Positions 43,425-51,982 of a stretch of DNA of 64,000 nt are shown piece by piece. The translations under genes and the position numbers were made by a program. Within the stretch, counting starts at the first letter, position 1; each line of letters begins with the position of its first letter. The stretch spans positions 62,001 through 126,000 of the forward strand of contig NZ_JBJGED010000008.1 of the NCBI RefSeq assembly GCF_045062745.1, given 5' to 3'. Source of the DNA: Paenibacillus_AA sp045062745. GTDB taxonomy: Bacteria; Bacillota; Bacilli; Paenibacillales; NBRC-103111. The notes beneath the pieces are model-generated. The model did not search any database. It saw only the letters and a list, made by a program, of their open reading frames with translations, and had not been told where the DNA came from.

Positions 43425-44354
43425 CTACAGCCACCGGCGAAGATAAGCGAGCGTCTCTTCCCGCATCTCGCCGGTCTCTTCGTGGGTTACGTCGTAACGG
43501 CTCATCGTCCACGCTTCCGGAACCCCGGCCGCGGCATACGCCTCCTTGACCTGCCGGTCGACCCGATCCAGGCCTGGAGCCGGTGTGAGCGAATCCCGGT
43601 CGCCGGCCTGACACAGGTGCGGCCTAGGAATAATGAGCTCTTGAATGTCGGCGGTCGTGAAATGCGTCAACAAATCCGGGACGTAATAATACAAGCCGTG
43701 CAAGTCCAGTCCCTCGGCCTCGATCAGCGCCTGATAATCGGTCATGCAGCAAATGTCGACCGTGACCCGGACTCTCGGATCGAGCGCCGCCAGCCAGAAC
43801 GCCATCGTGCTGCCCATGGACATGCCAATCGTCCCGATGCGGGACGGATCCACGTCTGGTCGGCCGGCCGCGTAATCTAGCGCCCGCAGGCTGTCGTACA
43901 GCATCATGCCGAGCATGGAGCGTCCGTGCCACAGCATTTCCTTGAAGATCGCAGATTCCTTGCGCCCGCTCCGCTCGCCGAACCCCCAAGCATCGATCGC
44001 CAGGACACAATAGCCTTCCCGAGTCAACGCTTCCCCGTAATAGGGAGCGTGCAAGTATGGTGCGCCGACGAACAGCTCTTCCTTGCCGACCGTATAACGT
44101 CCGCCATGGGAATGATGGTAGACGACGAGCGGATGCGGCCCGTCTTCGCGCTTCGGCCGGAGGAAGTAAGCGGGCACCGGCTGTTCGCCGTTCAGCTCGA
44201 GCGTTAGCCGCTCTACATAACATGACGGCCGTTCCTCTACCGAAACAAGATCGACCCCAATCGGCCGGTTCCGATCCGGCAGCCGGCCCAGCAAGGCGTA
44301 CAGCAGCTCTCTTCGTCCGGTGACCCCGCTATTAGCGTTACGATTCGATTCCAT
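43425..44354 (-). CDS. Alpha/beta hydrolase (dienelactone hydrolase/acetyl xylan esterase type)
   Basis: 309 residues, no signal peptide, so cytoplasmic. The nucleophile elbow is GMSMGS near residue 175 in RIGTIGMSMGSTMAFWLAAL. The oxyanion region is LVVYHHSHGGRYTVGKEEL. An aspartate in AGDRDSLTP and a histidine in RYDVTHEETGEM complete a plausible catalytic triad. It lies directly after an AraC regulator and near a GH4 glycosidase, so it may remove acyl groups from imported sugars; that is inference. Confidence 0.8.
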   Translation of the reverse strand: MESNRNANSGVTGRRELLYALLGRLPDRNRPIGVDLVSVEERPSCYVERLTLELNGEQPVPAYFLRPKREDGPHPLVVYHHSHGGRYTVGKEELFVGAPYLHAPYYGEALTREGYCVLAIDAWGFGERSGRKESAIFKEMLWHGRSMLGMMLYDSLRALDYAAGRPDVDPSRIGTIGMSMGSTMAFWLAALDPRVRVTVDICCMTDYQALIEAEGLDLHGLYYYVPDLLTHFTTADIQELIIPRPHLCQAGDRDSLTPAPGLDRVDRQVKEAYAAAGVPEAWTMSRYDVTHEETGEMREETLAYLRRWL

Positions 44355-44386
44355 CCTTCAACCTCTCTTCCACTCTGAACGTGTTT

Positions 44387-45259
44387 TTAAGAACAATCCA
44401 TCTGCGGATCGACCGCCGGGTCCCCGGTGCCGTTCCGGTATTCCGACGGCGTACAGCCGTGCCATCGCTTGAACTGTTTGGAGAAATATAGCGAATCCGC
44501 AAAGCCTACCGAGGAAGCAACCTGCTCCACCGTCAAGTCATCCAGCAGGAGCACCTTCGCCCTGTCCATCCGGATTTTGAGCAAATATTGCATCGGGGAC
44601 TGGCCGGTCGCTTGCTTGAACAGCTTCGTCAGATGCGTCCGGTGGTACCCGAGCGATTGCGCCAGATGCTGGATCGAGACCGGCTGAGCATACTGGAGCG
44701 TCAACCAACGGATCGCCCGCTCGACGAGCTCGTCGCTCGGGTTGTGAACCGCACGGCCGGCGGCAACGGGTGCCCGCTCCTGCCGTACATAGCCGGAGAG
44801 CACGAGACGCAGCAGCCCCCCGCTCTCGAGATCGCAGCCGGCGTCCGCACGTGCAAGCGTCTGCTCGAGGCGATGGAGCTGGGCGGAAGTCCGCCGCGGC
44901 TCACCGGGCTGCGCTACGGGATGCTCCGGCGAAAGGCCGAGTTCGCTCAGCAGCTGGCTGGCCATCGTCCCTTTGAACGCGATCCACCGGTACTTCCAAG
45001 GCTCCTGTGCGTCCGAGTCATACCGGATGAGCTCCCCGGGGAAAATGACGAAGCTTTGCCCCGCCTCTACCGAATATTGCTTCCCCCGGCACTGGAATGT
45101 GCCTCGCCCGGAAACCACGTGATGGATTAAATAGTAGTCTCTTACTTGCGGCCCCACCTGATGATTCGGCATCGTCTGTTCATGACCGGCGAATAACACG
45201 ACCAGCTCGCCCCGGCCCGGGAACGGATGGATCACGACCGAATACGTGGATGAATTCAT
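44387..45259 (-). CDS. AraC-family transcriptional regulator
   Basis: 290 residues. Amino-terminal cupin sugar-sensing domain (YYLIHHVVSGRGTFQCRGKQYSVEAGQSFVIFPGE, read in parts: VVSGRGTF and FVIFPGEL). Two carboxyl helix-turn-helix motifs follow: VSIQHLAQSLGYHRTHLTKLFKQ and LTVEQVASSVGFADSLYFSKQF. Divergent from the GH4 gene, with a 21-bp-spaced direct repeat between them, so it probably activates that gene in response to the sugar. The esterase follows it on the same strand. Confidence 0.92.
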   Translation of the reverse strand: MNSSTYSVVIHPFPGRGELVVLFAGHEQTMPNHQVGPQVRDYYLIHHVVSGRGTFQCRGKQYSVEAGQSFVIFPGELIRYDSDAQEPWKYRWIAFKGTMASQLLSELGLSPEHPVAQPGEPRRTSAQLHRLEQTLARADAGCDLESGGLLRLVLSGYVRQERAPVAAGRAVHNPSDELVERAIRWLTLQYAQPVSIQHLAQSLGYHRTHLTKLFKQATGQSPMQYLLKIRMDRAKVLLLDDLTVEQVASSVGFADSLYFSKQFKRWHGCTPSEYRNGTGDPAVDPQMDCS

Positions 45260-45328
45260 TGATCTAGTTCCCCCGCTTCTATTTCTCTGCTGACCCTTAT
45301 AGCCATCGTAGCAAAAAAACTACATTTG

Positions 45329-45357
45329 TCCATATGCGCGTTGCATAAATCCATATG
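45329..45357 (+). promoter_or_regulatory. Candidate AraC-type operator: direct repeat at 21-bp period
   Basis: TCCATATG occurs at 45329-45336 and again at 45350-45357. AraC-family regulators typically bind two direct-repeat half sites about two helical turns apart. It is in the 161-base gap between the divergent AraC regulator and GH4 genes, about 65 bases before the GH4 start. Confidence 0.6.
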
Positions 45358-45420
45358 TCGGAATCGCCAAACGAATTATAGTTAGAGCGTAACCACCATA
45401 CACGGGGAGTGGATGAAAGC

Positions 45421-46719
45421 ATGAATAAAATTACGTTTATCGGGGCGGGCAGTACGGTCTTCGCGAAAAATGTACTGGGAGATACGATGCTCACCCCAGC
45501 GCTGCAGGATTTCGAGCTGGCGCTGTTCGACATCGATCCGGAGCGGCTCGCCGATTCCGAGAAAATGCTGCTGAACCTGCAAGCGACCAGCGGCAGCAAA
45601 TGCCAAATCAAAGCTTATTCCGATCGCAAGGAAGCGCTCCGCGGCGCCAAGTACGTCATCAACGCCATTCAAGTCGGCGGCTACGATCCGTGTACGATTA
45701 CGGACTTTGAGATCCCGAAGAAATTCGGCCTGCGTCAGACGATCGCCGATACGATCGGAATCGGCGGGATCTTCCGCAACCTGCGTACAATTCCGGTCAT
45801 GTTGGATTTCGCGCGCGATATGCAGGAAGTGTGTCCGGACGCCTGGTTCCTGAACTATACGAACCCGATGGCCGTTCTGACGAACGCCATGAACACGCTG
45901 GGCGGCATCAAGACCGTAGGGCTGTGCCATAGCGTGCAGGTGTGCGTCTCCCACCTGTTCCGCCAGCTCGACATCGATACGACCGGCGTGAAGAGCAAAA
46001 TTGCCGGGATCAACCATATGGCCTGGCTGCTCGAAGTGACGAAGGACGGTGTCGACCTGTATCCGGAGATCAAGCGCCGCGCCCTCGAGAAACAAAAGGA
46101 GAAGCACCGCGACATGGTCCGCTTCGAGCTGATGTTCAAGTTCGGCTACTACGTGACCGAGTCGTCCGAGCATAACGCCGAGTACCATCCGTACTTCATC
46201 AAGCGGAACTACCCGGAGCTGATCGAGAACCTGAACATTCCGCTCGACGAGTATCCGCGCCGCTGCATCAACCAAATTGCGCGTTGGAAGACGATGCGCG
46301 AAGAGATCGTGAACAACAACAACTTGACGCATGAGCGCTCCCACGAGTACGCATCCCGGATCATGGAGGCGATGGAGACGAACGTGCCGTTCAAGATCGG
46401 CGGCAACGTCATGAACACCGGCCTGATCACGAACTTGCCGAAGGAAGCGTGCGTCGAAGTGCCTTGCTTCGTCGACGCGAACGGCGTTACGCCGACATAC
46501 GTCGGCGACCTGCCTCCGCAGCTGGCCGCGCTGAACCGCACGAACATCAACACGCAGCTGTTGACGCTGGAAGCGGCGCGTACGCTCAAGAAGGAGCACA
46601 TCTACCACGCCGCCCTGCTGGATCCGCATACATCGGCTGAGCTGTCGATGGACGACATCGTGGCGATGTGCGACGCCATGATCGAAGCTCACGGCAGCTG
46701 GCTGCCGAAGTTCAGCTAA
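45421..46719 (+). CDS. Family 4 glycoside hydrolase (alpha-galactosidase/alpha-glucosidase, MelA-like)
   Basis: 432 residues, the usual length for MelA. GH4 enzymes use NAD and a divalent metal and act in the cytoplasm. The NAD-binding start is ITFIGAGSTVFAKNVLGD. The metal-ligand cysteine is in GLCHSVQ and the histidine in GINHMAW; NYTNPMAV precedes them. ATG at 45421 is used; a GTG at 45409 is too close to the GGGGAG site. The exact sugar is not readable; MelA type (alpha-galactoside) is most likely. Divergent from the AraC regulator and ends in a hairpin terminator. Confidence 0.93.
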   Translation: MNKITFIGAGSTVFAKNVLGDTMLTPALQDFELALFDIDPERLADSEKMLLNLQATSGSKCQIKAYSDRKEALRGAKYVINAIQVGGYDPCTITDFEIPKKFGLRQTIADTIGIGGIFRNLRTIPVMLDFARDMQEVCPDAWFLNYTNPMAVLTNAMNTLGGIKTVGLCHSVQVCVSHLFRQLDIDTTGVKSKIAGINHMAWLLEVTKDGVDLYPEIKRRALEKQKEKHRDMVRFELMFKFGYYVTESSEHNAEYHPYFIKRNYPELIENLNIPLDEYPRRCINQIARWKTMREEIVNNNNLTHERSHEYASRIMEAMETNVPFKIGGNVMNTGLITNLPKEACVEVPCFVDANGVTPTYVGDLPPQLAALNRTNINTQLLTLEAARTLKKEHIYHAALLDPHTSAELSMDDIVAMCDAMIEAHGSWLPKFS

Positions 46720-46747
46720 GTGTCTGGCACCTCGCAAGTACACGAAG

Positions 46748-46793
46748 AACAACCCCTCGGAGGCCTATGGCCCTCGAGGGGTTGTCCTGTTTA
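46748..46793 (+). terminator. Hairpin terminator between GH4 and AGE genes
   Basis: Perfect 11-bp arms ACAACCCCTCG / CGAGGGGTTGT (46749-46759 and 46774-46784) followed by CCTGTTTAT; the T-tail is weak. Could serve both convergent genes. Confidence 0.65.
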
Positions 46794-46810
46794 TAGTGAC
46801 GATGACGGGC

Positions 46811-48073
46811 TTACCGGCTGAGCAGCTCCACAATCAGGATGCAATTGCGCAGGATGTGATACGGATCCTTCACCGGCAGCGCGACAACCTTCGTGAGCGG
46901 CACACCGGCCCGGTCCCGGATCTGGATCCACTCGCCCACCTCCCGGTCCGGATTCGGGAACGTGTCGAACGTATAGGCATGCGTACGCTCGTATAGCTCA
47001 AGCAGCTCGTCGTCCCCGGTCAGCTCGTAGCCGAGCAGCAGCGTGTAGAGCGCTTCCGAATGCGCCCACCACAGCTTCGTGTCCCACGTCTCGACGATGT
47101 TACGCTCGAACCCGTCGCCGATCTCGCGCCCCTGCGGCGGGCCTCCGTCGCGGTCGACATAGTGGAGCAGCCCGCCGTGCTCCGCGTCCCAGCCGAGCTC
47201 GAACGCCCGCTTCGTCACCCGCACCGTCTGCCGGATCGCCTCCATCCGGCCGCCGATCCGGTTCGCCTCCGTCATGGCGAACCACATGCATTCGATCGTA
47301 TGGCCCGGATTCAGGTGGCGGGCCATGACCGTATCCGCGAGCCGCTCGTCGGTCGCGATCAGCTCCGCCACGGTTCCGTCTGGCTGGACGAACCGGGTGA
47401 GGATCGTGTCCAAGCGTGCGACCGCCGCCTGGCGCACTTCCTGCGCGCGGGCGTGGCCCGCGGCTTCGAGCGCCGCGGCGAGCTCCTGCGCGACGTTCAG
47501 CATGATCATCGGCACGCTATGGGCGGTAAGACCGGCCGGGATCGGATACGGCTCGCTGCGCTGTGTGTTCGTCGCGAGCCGCCGCTCGATCGAGTCGTAG
47601 CGCTCGAGCGCCCAGGCCAGCGTGTCCCCGTCCCCGCTCACGCGGGCGTATTCGCTCGCGCCCATCACGACGAAGCAATCGGCGAAGAAGCTCGTGTCGT
47701 AGCCTTGCCCCGGAACCGGCTCTAAGGGCACGCCCTCTTCCGTCAGCAGGAACGCGCAGTTGCCGTTATCCAGCACCGCATGATCGCGGAGGAACCGGAC
47801 CGCTTGCCCGGCCTGACGCAAGAAGACGTCCGCGTCTCCGTCGAGCAGGCCCTCCCGGCAACATGCCGCGAGACGCGACCAGAGCCAGACATACCTGCCC
47901 TGCGACCACGTATACTTGTTCCGGTTCACCTGGGTCCGCCCGTCATTCGAATAGCACGTGAACACCCCTCCGTGCCTCTCATCCACCGCTCTCCGCCAGA
48001 ACGGGAGCATTTGATTCTGAATGTGCTCTTTGTACATCTTTAAAAGCTCGGTTCTTTTCTGCGTCGACAACAT
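46811..48073 (-). CDS. AGE-family sugar epimerase/isomerase
   Basis: 420 residues with the (alpha/alpha)6 barrel pattern of N-acylglucosamine 2-epimerases and cellobiose 2-epimerases. Visible motifs are RHGGVFTCYSNDGRTQVNRNKYTWSQGRYVWLWSRL near residues 33-68 (in parts: HGGVFTCY, YTWSQGRYVW), HLNPGHTIECMW with the catalytic-type histidine, and WDTKLWWAHSEALY with the second histidine. ATG at 48073 has GGGAGG upstream. Neighbouring GH4, esterase and AraC genes suggest joint sugar breakdown. Substrate unresolved. Confidence 0.85.
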   Translation of the reverse strand: MLSTQKRTELLKMYKEHIQNQMLPFWRRAVDERHGGVFTCYSNDGRTQVNRNKYTWSQGRYVWLWSRLAACCREGLLDGDADVFLRQAGQAVRFLRDHAVLDNGNCAFLLTEEGVPLEPVPGQGYDTSFFADCFVVMGASEYARVSGDGDTLAWALERYDSIERRLATNTQRSEPYPIPAGLTAHSVPMIMLNVAQELAAALEAAGHARAQEVRQAAVARLDTILTRFVQPDGTVAELIATDERLADTVMARHLNPGHTIECMWFAMTEANRIGGRMEAIRQTVRVTKRAFELGWDAEHGGLLHYVDRDGGPPQGREIGDGFERNIVETWDTKLWWAHSEALYTLLLGYELTGDDELLELYERTHAYTFDTFPNPDREVGEWIQIRDRAGVPLTKVVALPVKDPYHILRNCILIVELLSR

Positions 48074-48134
48074 TGTAGTCGATATCCTCCCTTACTCTCC
48101 CCCACACGCTGAGCTGTCAATTCTCCCTGAACCA

Positions 48135-48323
48135 GGGAGTGGAAAGTGAAAAGCTTTTCTCCTCGAAAGAGGGAGTGGAAAGTGAAAAAGAGACCCCCGG
48201 CGAGTTTTGGCTTGAAGCCCCTACCACATGTACTCCTTCAATCAAAGGGGCTTCAAACAAGATGTTTGAGCAAAAGGGGGGCCTTTTTCACTTGGAACGG
48301 CTCGGACTTTTCACTTGGAACGG
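48135..48323. repeat. Nested inverted-repeat intergenic element
   Basis: GGGAGTGGAAAGTGAAAAG occurs twice (48135-48153 and 48171-48189). Two inverted, slightly diverged counterparts CTTTTTCACTTGGAACGG (48283-48300) and CTTTTCACTTGGAACGG (48307-48323) lie on the other side of a central hairpin TTGAAGCCCCT / AGGGGCTTCAA (48212-48222 and 48246-48256). The unit is thus palindromic over ~190 bp. It fills the 280-base gap between phoH-like and AGE genes. A 67-codon open frame here is judged spurious. Confidence 0.75.
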
Positions 48324-48353
48324 CGGTTTCATTTTTCGATAGGCTCAGTAACC

Positions 48354-49685
48354 CTACAATAAATCCGCCGCCAACTGAGCCAAATGAGACCGCTCGCCGC
48401 GCTCCAGATTGATGTGGCCGCTCAGCGCCTGATTTTTGAACCGCTCGACCACATAAGTGAGCCCGTTGCTCGACGAGTCCAAGTACGGATGGTCGATCTG
48501 TTCGGGGTCGCCGACCAGCACGATTTTACTGCCTTCGCCCACCCGGGAGACGATCGTCTTCACCTCGTGCTTCGACAAGTTCTGGGCTTCGTCAATGATG
48601 ATGAACTGCCCCGGAATCGAGCGTCCGCGAATGTACGTGAGCGCCTCGACCTGGATGCTGCCCATCCCCGCCAGGATCTTCTCGATATCGCCCGGCTTCT
48701 TCGTATCGAACAGAAACTCCAGGTTGTCGTAGATCGGCTGCATCCAAGGACGGAGCTTCTCATCCTTCTCGCCCGGCAAATAGCCGATATCTTTGCCCAT
48801 CGGCACGACCGGTCTCGCGATCAGCAGCTTCTTGTATTTATGTTCGTCCTCGATCTTCATAAGTCCTGCCGCCAGCGTGAGCAACGTTTTGCCCGTACCG
48901 GCCTTCCCGGTCAGTGTCACGAGCGGAATGTCGTCGTTCAGCAGCAGCTCGAGCGCCATACGCTGCTGGACGTTGCGCGCCCCGATGCCCCAGATCGGCT
49001 CGTTGCTTAGGTAGAGCGGCTCCAGCTTCTTCTTGTCGGCGCTAACCTTCAAGAGCGCGGACTTCGACGTGCCGAGCTCATCCTTCATGATGACGAATTC
49101 ATGGGGGTGAAGCTCATAGCTCAAGTTCAGGCTGGACACCGGCAGGAAGCGGGCGTTGTAAAACGTATCGATAATCCCCGGATGCACATGGAGCGTCAAA
49201 TACCCCGGGTACATTTCGTTCAACGTTACGATACGGTCGGTCAAATAATCTTCCGCGTTCAAGCCGAGCACATCCGCCTTGATCCGGACGAGCGTATCCT
49301 TGCTCACGAGCGTGACCGGCCGCGGTGAATCCTTGTGCTGCTCTTCCACATGATAATTCAAGGCGACAGCGAGAATTCGGTTATCGCTTGTAATTTCGCC
49401 GAATACCTCTTGCATCTTCATGAAGCTGCGATGGTTCAGCTCCACCTTCAAGCGGCCGCCGGAATCCAATTCGATGCCGTCGTACAGCCTTCCCTTTGCC
49501 CGCAACCCGTCGAGCAGCCTGGAGACATAGCGCGCGTTCCGGCCGATTTCGTCGGCGTTCCGCTTCTTCGAGTCGATTTCTTCCAACACGATCGCAGGGA
49601 TGATCACCTCATTGTCCTCAAAGGCAAAAATAGCGTTCGGATCTTGGAGCAGCACATTGGTATCCAATACGTAAATTTTTCTCAT
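48354..49685 (-). CDS. ylaK: PhoH-like PIN-ATPase fusion (YlaK-type)
   Basis: 443 residues. Amino-terminal PIN ribonuclease domain (RKIYVLDTNVLLQDPNAIFAFEDN at 2-25, acidic residues in VLEEIDSKKR and ITSDNRILAVAL). The carboxyl PhoH ATPase domain has Walker A LTGKAGTGKTLLTLAAG, the conserved YLPGEKDEKLRPWMQPIYDNL and Walker B FIIIDEAQNLS. PIN-PhoH proteins are known in other bacteria as RNA helicase/nuclease toxins or RNA-processing enzymes. Divergent from ylaJ as part of a B. subtilis-like yla block. ATG at 49685 has GAGG upstream. Confidence 0.93.
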   Translation of the reverse strand: MRKIYVLDTNVLLQDPNAIFAFEDNEVIIPAIVLEEIDSKKRNADEIGRNARYVSRLLDGLRAKGRLYDGIELDSGGRLKVELNHRSFMKMQEVFGEITSDNRILAVALNYHVEEQHKDSPRPVTLVSKDTLVRIKADVLGLNAEDYLTDRIVTLNEMYPGYLTLHVHPGIIDTFYNARFLPVSSLNLSYELHPHEFVIMKDELGTSKSALLKVSADKKKLEPLYLSNEPIWGIGARNVQQRMALELLLNDDIPLVTLTGKAGTGKTLLTLAAGLMKIEDEHKYKKLLIARPVVPMGKDIGYLPGEKDEKLRPWMQPIYDNLEFLFDTKKPGDIEKILAGMGSIQVEALTYIRGRSIPGQFIIIDEAQNLSKHEVKTIVSRVGEGSKIVLVGDPEQIDHPYLDSSSNGLTYVVERFKNQALSGHINLERGERSHLAQLAADLL

Positions 49686-49720
49686 TTGAGATTCCTCCCC
49701 GGCTTGGTGTCAGCGATTGT

Positions 49721-49750
49721 ACATATTTGCAACTGCCTGCGGCCAAACTA
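49721..49750 (+). promoter_or_regulatory. Candidate SigG-type promoter of ylaJ
   Basis: ACATA (49721-49725), an 18-base spacer, and CAAACTA (49744-49750) fit GHATR / CATNHTA with one mismatch in each element. YhcN/YlaJ proteins are forespore proteins, which makes it plausible. Confidence 0.35.
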
Positions 49751-49790
49751 ACGAATGAGAATCAGGAACAAGATGAGGAGTGCGATTAGA

Positions 49791-50354
49791 ATGCGATATT
49801 GGATTGTCATGGTACTAATGGTCTCCCTGCTGGCCGGCTGCTCCAAGAACAAAGGCGCGGCCCCGGCGGAGGATTGGGGGAATAATGGTCCGGACACGGG
49901 ACGCAACGTCAAGGTGCAGCAGACCGTTCCCGATAAGCCGCAAATCACGAACAAAACCGAAGTAAGAGACCGTCTGGAGAAGCTAGCGGCCAGCATTCCG
50001 CAAGTGCATGGCGCCAAATGCGTCGTCCTCGGCAATACGGCCATCGTCGGGATCGATGTCGACCCGACTCTGGATCGCTCCAGAGTGGACGTCATCAAAT
50101 ATTCCGTAGCGGAAGCGCTGCGCAAAGATCCCTATGGCGTACATGCGTTCGTCACTGCCGACCTGGGGCTTCGCGGACGTATTCAGGAGATGCGGGATGA
50201 CATCGCCCGCGGACGCCCGATCGCCGGCTTCGCGGAGGAAGTGGCCGATATCATCGGGCGGATTACCCCGCAGCTGCCGAAGACGATTACGCCGGAGTAC
50301 AACAAGCCGGCCGAGACGGAAGACCGCCAAAAGCTGAACAATAAAACCGAGTGA
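49791..50354 (+). CDS. ylaJ: YhcN/YlaJ-family sporulation lipoprotein
   Basis: 187 residues from the ATG at 49791, giving a compact signal MRYWIVMVLMVSLLAGC with lipobox cysteine 17; GAGGAG lies 10 bases upstream. An in-frame ATG at 49755 would add 12 basic residues and lacks a site. The YhcN/YlaJ domain is in the middle (AASIPQVHGAKCVVLGNTAIVGIDVDP, ALRKDPYGVHAFVTAD). The family occurs in spore formers and affects spore properties. Divergent from ylaK and convergent with ylaL. Confidence 0.9.
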   Translation: MRYWIVMVLMVSLLAGCSKNKGAAPAEDWGNNGPDTGRNVKVQQTVPDKPQITNKTEVRDRLEKLAASIPQVHGAKCVVLGNTAIVGIDVDPTLDRSRVDVIKYSVAEALRKDPYGVHAFVTADLGLRGRIQEMRDDIARGRPIAGFAEEVADIIGRITPQLPKTITPEYNKPAETEDRQKLNNKTE

Positions 50355-50373
50355 TGGACAACCCTTCATAAGA

Positions 50374-50410
50374 CGCAAAAAGCCCAGTTCTACGGAACTA
50401 GGCTTTTTTC
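50374..50410. terminator. Bidirectional terminator between ylaJ and ylaL
   Basis: AAAAAGCCCAGTT / AACTAGGCTTTTTT (one mismatch) around CTACGG, with A/T runs on both sides. It overlaps the ylaL stop codon at 50398. Confidence 0.8.
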
Positions 50411-50850
50411 ATGGCGGCGAACACTTGGCTGTCGAGCTTGGCAGCCGCGCGCGCGTCGTATGTTTTCTCATATTCCGGCTCGACGGAGAGGCGCGCTCCA
50501 TAAAACATCACATCGCGCACCGCGTCTACGTGCACCTCGAGGCACGCCAGCTTGAACGGCACGCCGTCCAGCGCCTCCGCCACGGTCTGAGCTTGGCCCG
50601 ATACCGCGTAGACCGAGCCGTCCGCGAACACGGTGAGTGTGGCGTTCGGATTCGCTTGCAGATTGCCGACTAGCCGTGAACGTTGATCAAGGGCGAATCG
50701 AACGCGACTTGGCGAGACGGCGGTCACCCAGGAAATGGCATTCGTACTGGGCGCTCCGGTATCGGCGTCAATCGTGCTCAGAAGCGCGAGCTTTTCTTGA
50801 TGAAAATGGTGCAGCAGTTGCTCCGACAAAGCAGGTACCGGTTCGGCCAT
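50398..50850 (-). CDS. ylaL: Pyridoxamine 5'-phosphate oxidase-family protein (YlaL-like)
   Basis: 150 residues from the ATG at 50850 (AGGAGG upstream); a longer frame is rejected. Flavin-binding split-barrel protein with KLALLSTIDADTGAPSTNAISWVTAV and RVRFALDQRSRLVGNLQANPNATLTVFADG, typical of the family. The exact flavin or substrate is unknown. Position between ylaJ and the LCP gene matches the B. subtilis yla block. Ends in a shared terminator. Confidence 0.85.
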   Translation of the reverse strand: MAEPVPALSEQLLHHFHQEKLALLSTIDADTGAPSTNAISWVTAVSPSRVRFALDQRSRLVGNLQANPNATLTVFADGSVYAVSGQAQTVAEALDGVPFKLACLEVHVDAVRDVMFYGARLSVEPEYEKTYDARAAAKLDSQVFAAMKKA

Positions 50851-50962
50851 ACTTTCATCCTCCTGAATCTCTTGACGGCATGGGGACTTGCGGCAGCTTA
50901 TCCCCATTATAGCATTCCCGTGGCCAAGCCACCATAGACAGACCCCGTACCGGTTCGTCCGC

Positions 50963-51964
50963 CTAGGGGCGGCTCTCCTGCAAAGTGTCGCGAAGGGCGG
51001 CTTGCGCGGCCTTAAGTTCTTCATTTTTCAGGATGACGTACGGGCTTTGCCAGTCTCCTTCCAAATGAATATAGTTTATTTTATCGCGGTCGATCCCGAT
51101 ATATGTCCCCAGGAACGTTTTGATTTGGACCGAAGGGATATCCGTCTGCACGCTCTCGGCCGCCGACTCGATCACTTGACCGAGCTTGAGCACGCCTTCG
51201 ACCGATTTCAGCTTCCCGACCATCCGGTCGATGACTTGCTGCTGGCGCTCGTTGCGCTCCATGTCGTTCGATTCGGCGGTGCCGCAATTCGACTTGCGGT
51301 AGCGGACGAAATCGAGCGTCTTCTTCCCGTCAAGCGGCTGCACGCCCTTGCGCAGCTTGATATTCGTCCCGTCAAACTTGTCGACATAGCACATATCCAT
51401 ATCCACATCGATCGTCAAGCCTCCGAGCTTGTCGATCACGTCCTCGAACCCTTGGAAGTTGATGATGGCCATGTAATCGATCTTCACGTTCAAGTAACGG
51501 CCGAACAGCTCCTTCGTCTTGGTCTGCGCGGTTTTTTTGTCGGCCGCCACGTAGTTCGCATAAAACGCGTTTGCCTTATTCGTTTTCACGCCGCTCAGCT
51601 TCACCTGGGTGTCTCTTGGAATCGAGACCAAGGTCGCTTTTTGGGTATTCGGATTCATCGAAGCAACCATGATGACGTCGGTATTGAGGCTGCCGGTCTC
51701 TGACCGCGTATCCGTCCCTAGCAGCAAAATCGTGAGCGGCTTGGATTTGGCCGATTGGTCCGGAGCGACCGGCGCGTTCGTACCTACGTGATCGATCGCC
51801 TGATTGATTTGCCAGTACAAGTATCCGGCATACCCGAGCGCCCCGAGTACGAGTATAAGGATAAGGACGAAAAACGATTTCAGCCAGCCTCTGGAGACGG
51901 GCTTCGGCCGTCGGGGCGGCAAGGGCGCGTGCGCATCGGGGCCGACACCAGGAACCGGGCTCAT
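50963..51964 (-). CDS. LytR-CpsA-Psr (LCP) family ligase
   Basis: 333 residues. Membrane-anchored enzyme family that attaches anionic polymers to peptidoglycan. A proline-rich cytoplasmic tail precedes one membrane segment near residues 30-50 (FFVLILILVLGALGYAGYLYW). The LCP domain shows LLLGTDTRSETGSLNTDVIMVASMNP with the conserved D/R residues, LVSIPRDTQVKLSG, and TLDFVRYRKSN with NERQQQVIDRMV. ATG at 51964 follows GGGGG. Not in the B. subtilis yla block, so it is an insertion there. Confidence 0.93.
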   Translation of the reverse strand: MSPVPGVGPDAHAPLPPRRPKPVSRGWLKSFFVLILILVLGALGYAGYLYWQINQAIDHVGTNAPVAPDQSAKSKPLTILLLGTDTRSETGSLNTDVIMVASMNPNTQKATLVSIPRDTQVKLSGVKTNKANAFYANYVAADKKTAQTKTKELFGRYLNVKIDYMAIINFQGFEDVIDKLGGLTIDVDMDMCYVDKFDGTNIKLRKGVQPLDGKKTLDFVRYRKSNCGTAESNDMERNERQQQVIDRMVGKLKSVEGVLKLGQVIESAAESVQTDIPSVQIKTFLGTYIGIDRDKINYIHLEGDWQSPYVILKNEELKAAQAALRDTLQESRP

Positions 51965-51982
51965 AGCGGCGTCCCCCTTTCC

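Noticed and set aside
48139..48342. 67-codon open frame as a small protein gene
   Set aside because: It lies entirely within the palindromic element; its codons mirror the repeat units and there is no ribosome site.
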